Assembly (NCBI RefSeq): GCF_011305415.1
Contig: NZ_JAANOQ010000001.1
Location: 395,534 to 459,533, forward strand
Direction of reading: 5' to 3'
DNA from: Flavobacterium bernardetii
GTDB taxonomy: Bacteria; Bacteroidota; Bacteroidia; Flavobacteriales; Flavobacteriaceae
Length of the DNA stretch: 64,000 bases
The first letter of the stretch is position 1. Each line of letters starts with the position of its first letter. The notes under the pieces were generated by a model that was not told the DNA's origin, ran no database searches, and worked only from the letters and a program-made list of their open reading frames with translations. The translations under genes were made by a program, and so were the position numbers. Below are positions 16,812-25,496 of this stretch, piece by piece.

Positions 16812-17879
16812 ATGAAAAAAAAGCTAAGTTTATTTTTATTCGTTCAAATTATACTGATGAAAGTTTTAGCGCTTTTTCCAGAAATGGTAGAGCGTTTTTA
16901 TAGCAATGGATTGTATTTGTACCTCTCTAAAATTAGTCGAATTATTTTCGGTTGGATTCCTTTTTCTGTAGGCGATTTGTTTTATACGATATTGTTTTTC
17001 TTCATTTTTAGATGGATTTATAAAAACAGAATCGGATTTTTTAAAAATTGGAAAGCGAACGGGTTAACCATTTTGAGTTTCATTTCGATTTTATATTTCT
17101 TGTTTCATTTTTTATGGGGAATCAATTATTACCGAATTCCATTGCATGAGAAAATCGGAATTGAAAAAGAATATACGAAAGCACAATTAATCGCTTTAAC
17201 GGAAAAACTAATCGTAAAAACGAACGAATTACAATTTCAAATTGAAAAAGATTCTACTAAAAAAGTAGTGTTCAACTATTCAGAACAAGAAATGTATGAG
17301 ATGTCGCCAAATGGTTATGATTTATTTTCGAATCAATTGACTGAAATCAAATATAAAAATGAAAGCATAAAATCATCATTATACAGTTTGCCGTTGAGTT
17401 ATATGGGATTTGGAGGTTATTTGAATCCGTTTACCAATGAAGCGCAAGTCAATTATTTGAAACCAAAATACACTTCGCCGTTAACTATTTGTCATGAAAT
17501 GGCGCATCAAACCGGAATTGCTTCGGAAAGTGAATGTAATTTCATTGGATTTATGGCGGCTTCGAGTAATAAAGATGTTTATTTTCAATATTCGGCTTAT
17601 GCTTTTGCTTTGAATTATTGTTTGTATAATTTAGAAGTGATTGAAGAAGGAAGTAGTAAATCGTATCGTAAATTCATAAACAAAGGTGTTTTGGAAAATT
17701 TTAATGAAAATAAAACCTTTTGGAAACAGTATCATTCGTGGATTGATACATTTTTTGAATACTTTTACGACAAGTTTTTAAAATTCAACCAACAAAAAGA
17801 CGGAATGGAAAGTTATAGTAAATTTGTTGGCTTGTTGATTAATTACGATTTAATACACGATGTAATTCATGCAAATTAA
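16812..17879 (+). CDS. DUF3810 membrane-anchored putative metalloprotease
   Basis: 355 aa, family DUF3810. N-terminal hydrophobic helices lie at about 5-22, 45-70 and 85-105, and the rest is a soluble domain. The segment PLTICHEMAHQTGIASESECNFIGF contains HExxH (HEMAH) followed 11 residues after its second His by Glu, a zincin-like zinc site. This suggests an extracytoplasmic zinc protease, although activity is not established for the family. The gene overlaps the next one (17869) by 11 bases and the two are probably co-expressed. Confidence 0.8.
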   Translation: MKKKLSLFLFVQIILMKVLALFPEMVERFYSNGLYLYLSKISRIIFGWIPFSVGDLFYTILFFFIFRWIYKNRIGFFKNWKANGLTILSFISILYFLFHFLWGINYYRIPLHEKIGIEKEYTKAQLIALTEKLIVKTNELQFQIEKDSTKKVVFNYSEQEMYEMSPNGYDLFSNQLTEIKYKNESIKSSLYSLPLSYMGFGGYLNPFTNEAQVNYLKPKYTSPLTICHEMAHQTGIASESECNFIGFMAASSNKDVYFQYSAYAFALNYCLYNLEVIEEGSSKSYRKFINKGVLENFNENKTFWKQYHSWIDTFFEYFYDKFLKFNQQKDGMESYSKFVGLLINYDLIHDVIHAN

Positions 17880-19059
17880 CCCATCAATTAACGGCTGGAT
17901 TGAAAAATATATCAATCAGTATGCTAATGAAATTTCTCATTATGCAACTGAAGAAGAATTTTTTGTGGGTTGTCAGAATTCCGGATTAATTTACGGTTAT
18001 GTTGTGAATTATCATTTAAATTCTGAGGTTGATGATAAAAAATGGGATACTGAAGAAAAGATTAAAGTTGGTTTTTTATCTACCTTAATTGCTTTGTATA
18101 AAGTCCAAAAAGGTAAAGATGTAGAAGAATTTATAGAAACAATTATTCAGTTTTATAATCAAATTTCTAAAGGGAAATTCAGTTTCATGAAAATGGTTTT
18201 GCCAGACGCGAATTCGTTTCAAAAATTGGAAAGTATTATCAATGAGCGTTTGCAAACCAATGACAATATTGTGACCAAAAACTTCACACACATGGTTACG
18301 AATGCGATGCTCTTTATTGATGTTTTGGCCTTTGAATTTTACCTAAAAAACGACACCATAAGTTTAGAGTTTTTTAAAGATTTAGAACGTAAATGTTTGG
18401 CTTTAATTATGCTTTCCTTGAATGTGAAAATTGATAAGTCGGAATACGATATGATGTTGTTAAAAATGTTTGAAAACTCGTTGCGTTATTCTAAAGTTTC
18501 GAAGATAAATGAAGCAGAAATACTTGAATTAATTTTTGAAGGAAACAGAACAAATTTAGAAAGTTTATACTTGTATGAAGTAGCGCATATGACGCTTTTA
18601 AGCGATGGTGTTGTGTACAATAACGAACAAATATTCTTAGAAGATTTTGCTTTAAAATTAAATTTAAATAAAATAAGTCAAAATACTGGTTATGAATTGG
18701 TTAATTTCATAAACAAATATAAAAAAGAATTACCATTTTTTAATTTAAATCATCCCGTAAAACAGTTTTATAATAACACGCAGGATAATATTGGAAAGCT
18801 GGTTAGTAGGAATAAAACACGTTTAATTAAGGAGCTTTCTGAAAGTAAAGAATTGGTGAAATTATTGCGAAAATCTACCCAACATGATTTGAGTTTTGAG
18901 GAAAAAAAGAAAGTAAAAAAACAGCTACTAGATATCTGTAAATCGATACCGTCATTGACTATTTTTTTACTTCCAGGTGGAGGTTTGTTATTACCAATTT
19001 TGATAAAATTTATACCTCAATTATTGCCTTCTGCGTTTAATGAAAATTTAAACGATTAG
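17869..19059 (+). CDS. LETM1-related protein (biofilm-associated family)
   Basis: 396 aa soluble protein that is mostly helical. Residues about 225-265 (VAHMTLLSDGVVYNNEQIFLEDF) resemble a TerB-like module. The last ~65 residues (LSFEEKKKVKKQLLDICKSI then LTIFLLPGGGLLLPILIKF) match the conserved LETM1-like segment, as in flavobacterial proteins annotated as LETM1-related biofilm-associated. Its role is not known at molecular level. It starts inside the 3' end of the DUF3810 gene (11-base overlap), so translation is coupled. It converges on the carbonic anhydrase gene across a long palindrome. Confidence 0.78.
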   Translation: MQINPSINGWIEKYINQYANEISHYATEEEFFVGCQNSGLIYGYVVNYHLNSEVDDKKWDTEEKIKVGFLSTLIALYKVQKGKDVEEFIETIIQFYNQISKGKFSFMKMVLPDANSFQKLESIINERLQTNDNIVTKNFTHMVTNAMLFIDVLAFEFYLKNDTISLEFFKDLERKCLALIMLSLNVKIDKSEYDMMLLKMFENSLRYSKVSKINEAEILELIFEGNRTNLESLYLYEVAHMTLLSDGVVYNNEQIFLEDFALKLNLNKISQNTGYELVNFINKYKKELPFFNLNHPVKQFYNNTQDNIGKLVSRNKTRLIKELSESKELVKLLRKSTQHDLSFEEKKKVKKQLLDICKSIPSLTIFLLPGGGLLLPILIKFIPQLLPSAFNENLND

Positions 19060-19068
19060 TTTTTTTTA

Positions 19069-19185
19069 GCCACGAATTCACGAATTTTTTTACTAACTAA
19101 AATCGAAAATTTATTCGAATTAATTATCGACTTAGTCGATTCAAATTATATATTTAATTCGTTTTATAATGCGAGAATTCGTGGC
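19069..19185. repeat. 117-bp palindromic intergenic element between convergent genes
   Basis: GCCACGAATTC (19069-19079) pairs with GAATTCGTGGC (19175-19185), and the pairing continues with mismatches inward (CACGAATT against GCGAG...). A second perfect stem, ATCGAC-TTA-GTCGAT, sits inside at 19126-19140. It may act as a bidirectional terminator for the convergent genes. Fragments of the same motif (TTCGTGGC) recur near 63340-63355. Confidence 0.7.
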
Positions 19186-19193
19186 AAAGTTTT

Positions 19194-19829
19194 TTAAAAA
19201 TTTAATTTAAACATTGAATCTAAATCTTTATTACAACTAAAATTCACATTTAAATCGGTTACATAACCTGAATTTAATCCGTAAACCCAACCGTGTAAAT
19301 GTAATTCTTGATTGATGTTCCAAGCATTTTGAACAATTGATGTTTTGGCTAAATTGAAAACTTGCTCGATAACATTTAGCTCAACCATTCTGTTGAATTT
19401 TTTATCTTCATCGACTATTTCATTTAACTCCTCTTTGTTCACTCGGTAAACATCTTTTATGTTTCTAATCCAGTTATCAATTATTCCAATAGATTGATTT
19501 CCCATAGCGGCTTTTACACCACCGCAACCATAATGTCCACAAACAATTACATGCTTAACTTTTAGTGCATTCACAGCATAATCTAAAACACTAAGCATAT
19601 TAATATCTGTATGAACTACTAAATTGGCGATATTTCTATGAACAAAAACTTCACCAGGTTTTGCCCCAATAATTTCATTGGCTGGAACACGACTGTCTGA
19701 GCATCCAATCCATAATAAAGGCGGGTTTTGTCCTTTTGATAAATCTTCAAAATAATTTTCGTCAACGGCTAATTGTTGCTCTACCCATTCTTTATTATTT
19801 TCTAATATTTTTTTATAAAAATCGCTCAT
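19194..19829 (-). CDS. can: Beta-class carbonic anhydrase
   Basis: 211 aa, usual length. Zinc ligands and catalytic dyad are visible: Cys43, Asp45 and Arg47 in WIGCSDSRVPA, and His99 and Cys102 in VCGHYGCGG. It interconverts CO2 and bicarbonate in the cytoplasm. It is the last of three minus-strand genes with a second beta-carbonic anhydrase (19891-20574) and a SulP transporter (20581-22356); together they would supply and trap bicarbonate. Its 61-base gap from the second anhydrase means it may also have its own promoter. Confidence 0.93.
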   Translation of the reverse strand: MSDFYKKILENNKEWVEQQLAVDENYFEDLSKGQNPPLLWIGCSDSRVPANEIIGAKPGEVFVHRNIANLVVHTDINMLSVLDYAVNALKVKHVIVCGHYGCGGVKAAMGNQSIGIIDNWIRNIKDVYRVNKEELNEIVDEDKKFNRMVELNVIEQVFNLAKTSIVQNAWNINQELHLHGWVYGLNSGYVTDLNVNFSCNKDLDSMFKLNF

Positions 19830-19890
19830 TTTTTTTGGGTAAAATCCTTTTGGTTATTCAAATATAAGAAATTAACTGGAGTGTTAATTT

Positions 19891-20574
19891 TTAATATTTT
19901 AAATCGTTAATACTAAAATTTGGATTTTGTTCGTCATTTATAAAAGTAACATCATTATAAAAACTAACTTCACCTGTTTCGATATTGTGCATCGCTCCAA
20001 CGATTCCAATTTCTCCATTTTCAATCATTTGTTCTAAGACAAAACTACGCTCGATAATGTTTTTAACATTGCGTTTTACATTGATTTCAGCTACATTTTC
20101 AACAAAAGTAGCGTTGCTAGAAGTTCTGTTTTCTGTAATAGTTTTTTCTTGATAAACTGCTGGTTGAATTTTAGATAGTAATTCTGTTAAATTACCCATT
20201 TCTACATGGTCACAAGCACCTTTTACTGCACCACATTTTGTGTGTCCAAGTACGACAATTAGTTTTGAACCAGCTACTTTGCAAGCAAATTCCATACTTC
20301 CTAAAATATCTGTATTTACAATATTTCCTGCAATTCGTACAGAGAAAACATCGCCTAAACCTTGGTCGAATATTAATTCTGCAGAAGTTCTACTATCAAT
20401 ACAACTTAAAATTGTGGCAAATGGCCATTGTCCATCTCTAGTTTCGTTGGCTTGCTCTAATAAATTTCTATGCGCTTTTAAATTATTAATAAAACGATTG
20501 TTTCCTTCTTTTAATATTTCTAAAGCTTTTCTTGGTGATATAGACGATTGTAATTCTTTATTTAATGTTTTCAT
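19891..20574 (-). CDS. Second beta-class carbonic anhydrase
   Basis: 227 aa. Zinc site residues Cys58, Asp60 and Arg62 in ILSCIDSRTSAE, and His111 and Cys114 in VLGHTKCGAVKGA. It belongs to a different subgroup from the anhydrase at 19194-19829: SxAE-type sequence after the first motif and an extended N-terminal helix (SISPRKALEILKEGNNRF). No signal peptide is seen. It starts 7 bases after the SulP gene ends, so the two are one operon. It probably works on bicarbonate moved by that transporter. Confidence 0.93.
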   Translation of the reverse strand: MKTLNKELQSSISPRKALEILKEGNNRFINNLKAHRNLLEQANETRDGQWPFATILSCIDSRTSAELIFDQGLGDVFSVRIAGNIVNTDILGSMEFACKVAGSKLIVVLGHTKCGAVKGACDHVEMGNLTELLSKIQPAVYQEKTITENRTSSNATFVENVAEINVKRNVKNIIERSFVLEQMIENGEIGIVGAMHNIETGEVSFYNDVTFINDEQNPNFSINDLKY

Positions 20575-20580
20575 GTTGTT

Positions 20581-22356
20581 TTATTTTTTTAATTTATGTT
20601 CTACAAAAACGTGTTTTTCCTCTTCAGAAGTATCTTCTAGTTCGTAGGCTTCTTTAAAACCGATTAGTTTAACTTTAATATTTTCTTCTTTTGATCTAAT
20701 TTTTTTGAATTCTTTAATCAAATCCAACACATCGTGAGCGATATAAACGGTATCCGATGCATTTATAATGACTTTTGAATTTTCAGGAATTGAAGCTATA
20801 GTTTCTTTTATCGCAGCTTTATTTAAAAAAGAAACTTCTTGCGCTAAATCGATATGAATGATGTCGCCATCTTGATATTCTTCTTTTCTAAAATTATAGG
20901 CACGTTTCATATTTCCTTTCAAAACAAAAATCACACTGATTATCATACCTAAGGCAACACCTTTTAATAAATCGGTAAAAACTACAGCTAATGTTGTTGC
21001 AAAAAACGGAAAATAAATATATTGATTACGTGCTAATAGCTTTTTAAATTCAGCATCTTTATAAGCTTTATAAATACAATATGCCAAAATTATTAGTGAT
21101 AGAATAGCAAAAAGGACAATTATAATTTTGTTCGGAGCATTGTCATATGAAATTTTAATGGCTACTAAAGATATTATTAGTAGGTTTATACTAGAAGGCA
21201 TATAGCTTGAAAAATGTTTAATATTTGGAACAGCCAATTTATACCCTACTAATAATAAAACAGCAGCTAATGTAGCCAAAGGAATTTTATTTAAGACAGC
21301 TGGAATGGCCAAAACACTAATTAATAATAACAATCCGTGAATAATGGTTGACATTTTAGATTTTGCTCCAGCAGCATTATTTGCAGACGTTCTTACTACT
21401 ACTGAAGTCATTGGTAAACCTCCTAAAAGGGCACTTACAATGTTTCCAATTCCTTGTGCTTTTAATTCGATATTAGTATTGGTGTATCTTTTTAAAGCAT
21501 CCATTCTATCGGCTGCTTCAATACATAATAAGGTTTCAATTGAGGCAACTACTGCAATTGTTATGGCTACAATCCAAACTTTTGAATTGGAAATAGCAGT
21601 GAAATCAGGTGCAACTAAAATATTTTTGAACTCTTCCAATGTGGTTGGAACGGGTAAACTTACCAAATGTTCTTTAGCAATAGCGAAATTACTTCCCGAT
21701 TGAATAAAAAACTCATTTAATAAAATACTAACCATTACAGCTACTAAAGCGGGTGGAATTAATTTTATTTTCTTTAAAACTTCTATTTTATTCCAAAGAA
21801 TTAAAATAGCCAATGAGAGTAAAGCAATAATAATGGAACCTAATTGAATGTGGTCAAATACTTGAAAAAGTTCTGAAAATGTGTTTTGTCCATCAGGTTG
21901 AAAAAAAGATTCATCACCTTCAAAATCTGGATCATAGCCAAAGGCGTGAGGAATTTGTTTTAAAATAATAATAACTCCAATTCCGGCTAACATTCCTTCA
22001 ATGACATTGTTTGGAAAATAGTTTGAAATGGTTCCGGCTTTTATAAAACCAAGGGCTAACTGAATTAATCCGGCAATTAAAACAGCTAAAAGAAAGGCGT
22101 TAAACGAGCCTAAATCGGTAATTGCAGTTAAAACAATTGCAGTTAAACCTGCTGCTGGACCAGAAACACTTAAATGAGATTGACTTAAATATCCAACGAT
22201 AATACCGCCAATAACACCTGAAATAATACCTGAAAATAAGGGTGCTCCACTTGCTAAAGCAATACCGAGACACAATGGCAAAGCCACTAGAAAAACCACT
22301 AAACCTGAAGCAAAATCAGATTTAAGGTTTGCAAAAAGATTGATTTTTTTTGACAT
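20581..22356 (-). CDS. SulP-family anion (probably bicarbonate) transporter
   Basis: 591 aa inner-membrane protein. About twelve or more helices span residues 12-445 with the SulP signature in the first part (DFASGLVVFLVALPLCLGIALASGAPLFSG in segments, then LSVSGPAAGLTAIV). Residues about 455-560 form a cytoplasmic STAS domain (DIIHIDLAQEVSFLNKAAI..., VIINASDTVYI). SulP proteins carry sulfate, bicarbonate or other anions. Two carbonic anhydrase genes follow directly, which favours bicarbonate (BicA-like). First gene of the operon. Confidence 0.9.
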   Translation of the reverse strand: MSKKINLFANLKSDFASGLVVFLVALPLCLGIALASGAPLFSGIISGVIGGIIVGYLSQSHLSVSGPAAGLTAIVLTAITDLGSFNAFLLAVLIAGLIQLALGFIKAGTISNYFPNNVIEGMLAGIGVIIILKQIPHAFGYDPDFEGDESFFQPDGQNTFSELFQVFDHIQLGSIIIALLSLAILILWNKIEVLKKIKLIPPALVAVMVSILLNEFFIQSGSNFAIAKEHLVSLPVPTTLEEFKNILVAPDFTAISNSKVWIVAITIAVVASIETLLCIEAADRMDALKRYTNTNIELKAQGIGNIVSALLGGLPMTSVVVRTSANNAAGAKSKMSTIIHGLLLLISVLAIPAVLNKIPLATLAAVLLLVGYKLAVPNIKHFSSYMPSSINLLIISLVAIKISYDNAPNKIIIVLFAILSLIILAYCIYKAYKDAEFKKLLARNQYIYFPFFATTLAVVFTDLLKGVALGMIISVIFVLKGNMKRAYNFRKEEYQDGDIIHIDLAQEVSFLNKAAIKETIASIPENSKVIINASDTVYIAHDVLDLIKEFKKIRSKEENIKVKLIGFKEAYELEDTSEEEKHVFVEHKLKK

Positions 22357-22424
22357 ACCAATTTATTAATTTAATACATAAACGATCGTTCCAAATACTT
22401 CGGAAACGTAAAAAAGCGAAATGT

Positions 22425-22721
22425 TTAAATTAATTCGGGCGGTGGGGAAAAAAATTCTAATGAGTTTGAAATATAATTTGCAGGAATATGAGAATTGATT
22501 CTTTTCTTTTTCAATTCTAAAGTGTTAATCGCATTTAAATTATAACATTTTGTAAATAAATCTATATCGTGAGATTTAATTTCTTCTTCAAAAAAATTAT
22601 TGATATTAACATCCGTATATTTTTCAATATCTTCATTAATCATAATAAGACCAAATACAGGTGGTGTGAACAGGCAGGTCACAAACACAAATATGATAAT
22701 ATGTACGAAAAATTTCTTCAC
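22425..22721 (-). CDS. Small unknown membrane/exported protein
   Basis: 98 aa from the GTG at 22719-22721, chosen over an upstream TTG because it lies correctly downstream of a -7 element at 22742-22749 and begins with a normal MKKFFVHIIIFVFVT signal/anchor helix. The rest is acidic, with a conserved-looking C-terminus, FFSPPPELI. Similar short flavobacterial proteins occur, but I cannot assign a function. It stands alone between the SulP operon and pyrF. Confidence 0.5.
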   Translation of the reverse strand: MKKFFVHIIIFVFVTCLFTPPVFGLIMINEDIEKYTDVNINNFFEEEIKSHDIDLFTKCYNLNAINTLELKKKRINSHIPANYISNSLEFFSPPPELI

Positions 22722-22741
22722 TAATGTTAAACTTATTTCTG

Positions 22742-22749
22742 CAAAAATA
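22742..22749 (-). promoter_or_regulatory. -7 promoter element for the small unknown gene
   Basis: TATTTTTG on the minus strand fits TAnnTTTG. A TTG lies 18 bases upstream (22768-22770). The predicted start falls about 15 bases before the GTG at 22721. Confidence 0.45.
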
Positions 22750-22856
22750 AACAAAAAACTTTTTTTTCAATTTTAAATACTAATAATTTTTTGTTAATAC
22801 CATTTTAAGATTAGAATTTAATGTAAAGAAATATGTTCCGAGTCGATAATGTTTTA

Positions 22857-22864
22857 TAAATTTG
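22857..22864 (+). promoter_or_regulatory. -7 promoter element of pyrF
   Basis: TAAATTTG fits TAnnTTTG. It overlaps an in-frame TTG, which rules that TTG out as the pyrF start and supports the ATG at 22883. Confidence 0.5.
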
Positions 22865-22882
22865 CACAACAACAAAAACAAA

Positions 22883-23701
22883 ATGACTACACCACAACTT
22901 ATTGAGCAAATTCGTCTAAAAAAATCTTTTTTATGTATTGGTTTAGATGTCGATTTAACTAAAATTCCAGCACATTTATTAGAAACCGAAGATCCAATTT
23001 TCGAATTTAATAAAGCCATAATTGATGCCACACATGATTTATGTGTTTCTTATAAACCAAATACAGCTTTTTACGAAGCATATGGGTTAAAAGGTTGGCA
23101 ATCTTTAGAAAGAACCATCAATTACATAAATGAAAAGTATCCAGAAATTTTCACCATTGCCGATGCAAAACGTGGCGATATTGGAAATACGTCAACCATG
23201 TATGCCAAAGCTTTTTTGGAAGATTTAAATTTTGATTCCGTAACAGTTGCACCTTATATGGGAAAAGATTCTGTGGAACCATTTTTAGCTTTTGAAAATA
23301 AACATACCATAATGTTAGCGTTAACGTCAAACGAAGGTGCTTTCGATTTTCAAACTCTAGAAACAAACGGAAAAGAATTATATAAAACAGTTTTGGAAAC
23401 TTCTAAGAATTGGAAGAATAGTCAGAATTTAATGTATGTTGTAGGTGCGACAAAAGCAGAATACTTTACAGAAATTCGTAAAATTGTACCTAATAGTTTC
23501 TTATTAGTTCCTGGTGTTGGTGCTCAAGGCGGAAGTTTAGCCGAAGTTTGCAAATATGGAATGAGTGAAAATGTTGGTTTGTTAATCAATTCTTCGCGAG
23601 GAATTATTTACGTTTCAAAAGGAACTGATTTCGCTGAAAAGGCTAGGGAAGAAGCCTTGAAGTTGCAAGTAGAAATGAATGAAATTTTAAGTAAAAAGTA
23701 A
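22883..23701 (+). CDS. pyrF: Orotidine 5'-phosphate decarboxylase
   Basis: 272 aa, type-2 PyrF. It converts OMP to UMP, the last step of de novo pyrimidine synthesis, in the cytoplasm. The signature [18 protein letters not shown] carries the catalytic Lys and Asp. Earlier motifs are [12 protein letters not shown] and [11 protein letters not shown], and the phosphate-binding end is [10 protein letters not shown] followed by [12 protein letters not shown] 22883 is chosen over an upstream TTG lying in the promoter. The 3' end (AGTAAAAAGTAA) is part of a dispersed GAGCCAAG repeat, so the last residues, Ser-Lys-Lys, come from that repeat. A metal-receptor-like gene follows after 28 bases. Confidence 0.94.
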   Translation: MTTPQLIEQIRLKKSFLCIGLDVDLTKIPAHLLETEDPIFEFNKAIIDATHDLCVSYKPNTAFYEAYGLKGWQSLERTINYINEKYPEIFTIADAKRGDIGNTSTMYAKAFLEDLNFDSVTVAPYMGKDSVEPFLAFENKHTIMLALTSNEGAFDFQTLETNGKELYKTVLETSKNWKNSQNLMYVVGATKAEYFTEIRKIVPNSFLLVPGVGAQGGSLAEVCKYGMSENVGLLINSSRGIIYVSKGTDFAEKAREEALKLQVEMNEILSKK

Positions 23702-23729
23702 AAAGAGCCAAGACAAAAGTAAAACATAG

Positions 23730-24560
23730 ATGAAACAATTCACCGATCAACTTGGTACAACCCATACTTTTGAAAACACACCTAAAAGAATTATTTCTTT
23801 AGTGCCATCACAAACCGAATTGTTATACGATTTAGGATTGGAAGATGCTATTGTTGGAATCACTAAGTTTTGTGTGCATCCGTTTCATTTTAAATCGACT
23901 AAAACGATAATTGGTGGTACGAAAAATATCAAATACGATAAAATAAAAGCTTTAAAGCCCGATATTATTATCGCCAATAAAGAAGAAAATACAAAAGAAA
24001 TTGTAGAACAATTAAAGGATATTTGTCCAGTTTGGGTAACGGATATTGTTTCCATTGAAGAGAATAACAAAATGATAGAAGATTTTGGAAATCTGTTTAA
24101 TAAACGTACTAATGCTCAAAAATGGATTGATAAAATTAACTTTGCTTACGAGAAATTTCAAAAGGTTGTCGCTTCAAAATTTGAAGAAAATGCCAAACAA
24201 AAAGTGGCGTATTTTATTTGGGCAAATCCATATATGGTTGCTGCTGGTGATACATTCATAAACGAAATGCTAAAGCTTAACGGTTTAGAAAATATCTACG
24301 ATAATAATCCAAAATACGAAGGAAGATATCCTGAAGTAGTCGTCAATAAAATGCGTATTCAAGGTGATCCTGATTTTGTATTTTTATCTTCAGAACCTTT
24401 TCCATTTAAAGACGAGCACGCATTTGAATTAGGTCGACACACACATCACGCTAAAACTATTTTTGTAGATGGTGAAATGTTTTCTTGGTATGGAAGTCGT
24501 TTAGTAAAAGCCTTCGATTATTTTACTTTGTTGCAAGAAAAGCTATATATTTACAAATAA
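23730..24560 (+). CDS. Cobalamin/iron-binding-protein-like, no signal peptide
   Basis: 276 aa with the helical-backbone metal receptor fold (BtuF/FepB family): RIISLVPSQTELLYDLGLED at the start, AIVGITKFCVHP, KYDKIKALKPDIIIANKEEN, and a C-terminal FDYFTLLQEKL. Family members normally bind vitamin B12 or ferric complexes in the periplasm for an ABC transporter. This one starts directly at MKQFTDQLGTTHTF with no signal peptide or lipobox, so it may be cytoplasmic or have another role. It is translationally adjacent to an alpha/beta hydrolase (1-base gap) and follows pyrF closely. Confidence 0.8.
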   Translation: MKQFTDQLGTTHTFENTPKRIISLVPSQTELLYDLGLEDAIVGITKFCVHPFHFKSTKTIIGGTKNIKYDKIKALKPDIIIANKEENTKEIVEQLKDICPVWVTDIVSIEENNKMIEDFGNLFNKRTNAQKWIDKINFAYEKFQKVVASKFEENAKQKVAYFIWANPYMVAAGDTFINEMLKLNGLENIYDNNPKYEGRYPEVVVNKMRIQGDPDFVFLSSEPFPFKDEHAFELGRHTHHAKTIFVDGEMFSWYGSRLVKAFDYFTLLQEKLYIYK

Positions 24561-24561
24561 A

Positions 24562-25344
24562 ATGATAGCCTACACCACGTATGAAAACAATAACACTAAC
24601 GAATGGGTGACATTTGTTCATGGTGCTGGCGGAAGTTCTTCTATTTGGTTCAAACAAATTAAAGAATTTAAAAAGCATTTTAATGTTTTACTACTAGATT
24701 TACGTGGTCACGGAAATTCTAAAGAAAAAATCTCTAAAAAATATACTTTTAAAGCTATTGCCAATGATGTTTTGGAAGTTTTAAATCATTTAAATATCGA
24801 GAAATCACACTTTGTTGGAATTTCTTTAGGAACAATTATAATTCGTCAATTTGCAGAAATGTACGAAAACAGGGTGCAAAGTATGATTATGGGCGGCGCT
24901 ATTTTAAAGATGAATTTTCGCTCGCAAGTATTAATGAAGTTGGGAAACATTTTCAAATACGTTTTGCCATATTTGGTCTTATATCGCTTTTTTGCTTTTG
25001 TAATTATGCCAAATAAAAACCATAAGCAATCTCGACTTCTATTCATAAACCAAGCAAAAAAACTCTACCAAAAAGAATTTATCAAATGGTTTAAACTAAC
25101 CGCAGAAATCAATCCGATTTTAAAATGGTTTCGCCAAGTAGAATTGCAAGTTCCAACTTTATATGTAATGGGAAATGAAGATTACATGTTTTTGCCTTCT
25201 GTTCGAAAAGTGGTTGAAAGTCATTATAAATCTTCAAAATTACTCGTGATCGAAAACTGCGGACATGTAGTTAATGTAGAGAAATGGGAGGTTTTCAATT
25301 CAGAAGTAATTCAATATTTACAAAATCAAAAACAGAAAATTTAA
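24562..25344 (+). CDS. Alpha/beta hydrolase
   Basis: 260 aa, complete alpha/beta-hydrolase fold. Oxyanion-hole HGAGGSSS follows strand 3. The nucleophile elbow is GISLGT (Ser in the centre), the acid is probably Asp in MGNEDYMF, and the catalytic His lies in NCGHVVNVE. A cap region runs from about 120 to 195. It has no signal peptide. Substrate unknown. It begins one base after the stop of the metal-receptor-like gene and ends at a terminator, so pyrF, 23730 and this gene probably form one operon. Confidence 0.85.
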   Translation: MIAYTTYENNNTNEWVTFVHGAGGSSSIWFKQIKEFKKHFNVLLLDLRGHGNSKEKISKKYTFKAIANDVLEVLNHLNIEKSHFVGISLGTIIIRQFAEMYENRVQSMIMGGAILKMNFRSQVLMKLGNIFKYVLPYLVLYRFFAFVIMPNKNHKQSRLLFINQAKKLYQKEFIKWFKLTAEINPILKWFRQVELQVPTLYVMGNEDYMFLPSVRKVVESHYKSSKLLVIENCGHVVNVEKWEVFNSEVIQYLQNQKQKI

Positions 25345-25352
25345 GGCATAAA

Positions 25353-25387
25353 AAAAACAACTGAAACCGAAATTCCAGTTGTTTTAT
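25353..25387 (+). terminator. Rho-independent terminator of the pyrF operon
   Basis: AAAACAACTG / CAGTTGTTTT hairpin with flanking A and T runs, 10 bases after the hydrolase stop. Confidence 0.85.
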
Positions 25388-25496
25388 TAACTAAAAACTA
25401 ACCTTAAACAAACCTATTTATTGTGATACAAATATCTGTATTTTAAATAGTTAATTCTGTTAAGTTTTTGTTATACTTATGTTATTGATGTTAAAA

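Noticed and set aside
22862..22882. TTG start for pyrF
   Set aside because: It lies inside the TAAATTTG promoter element and so would not be transcribed; ATG 22883 matches the family start.
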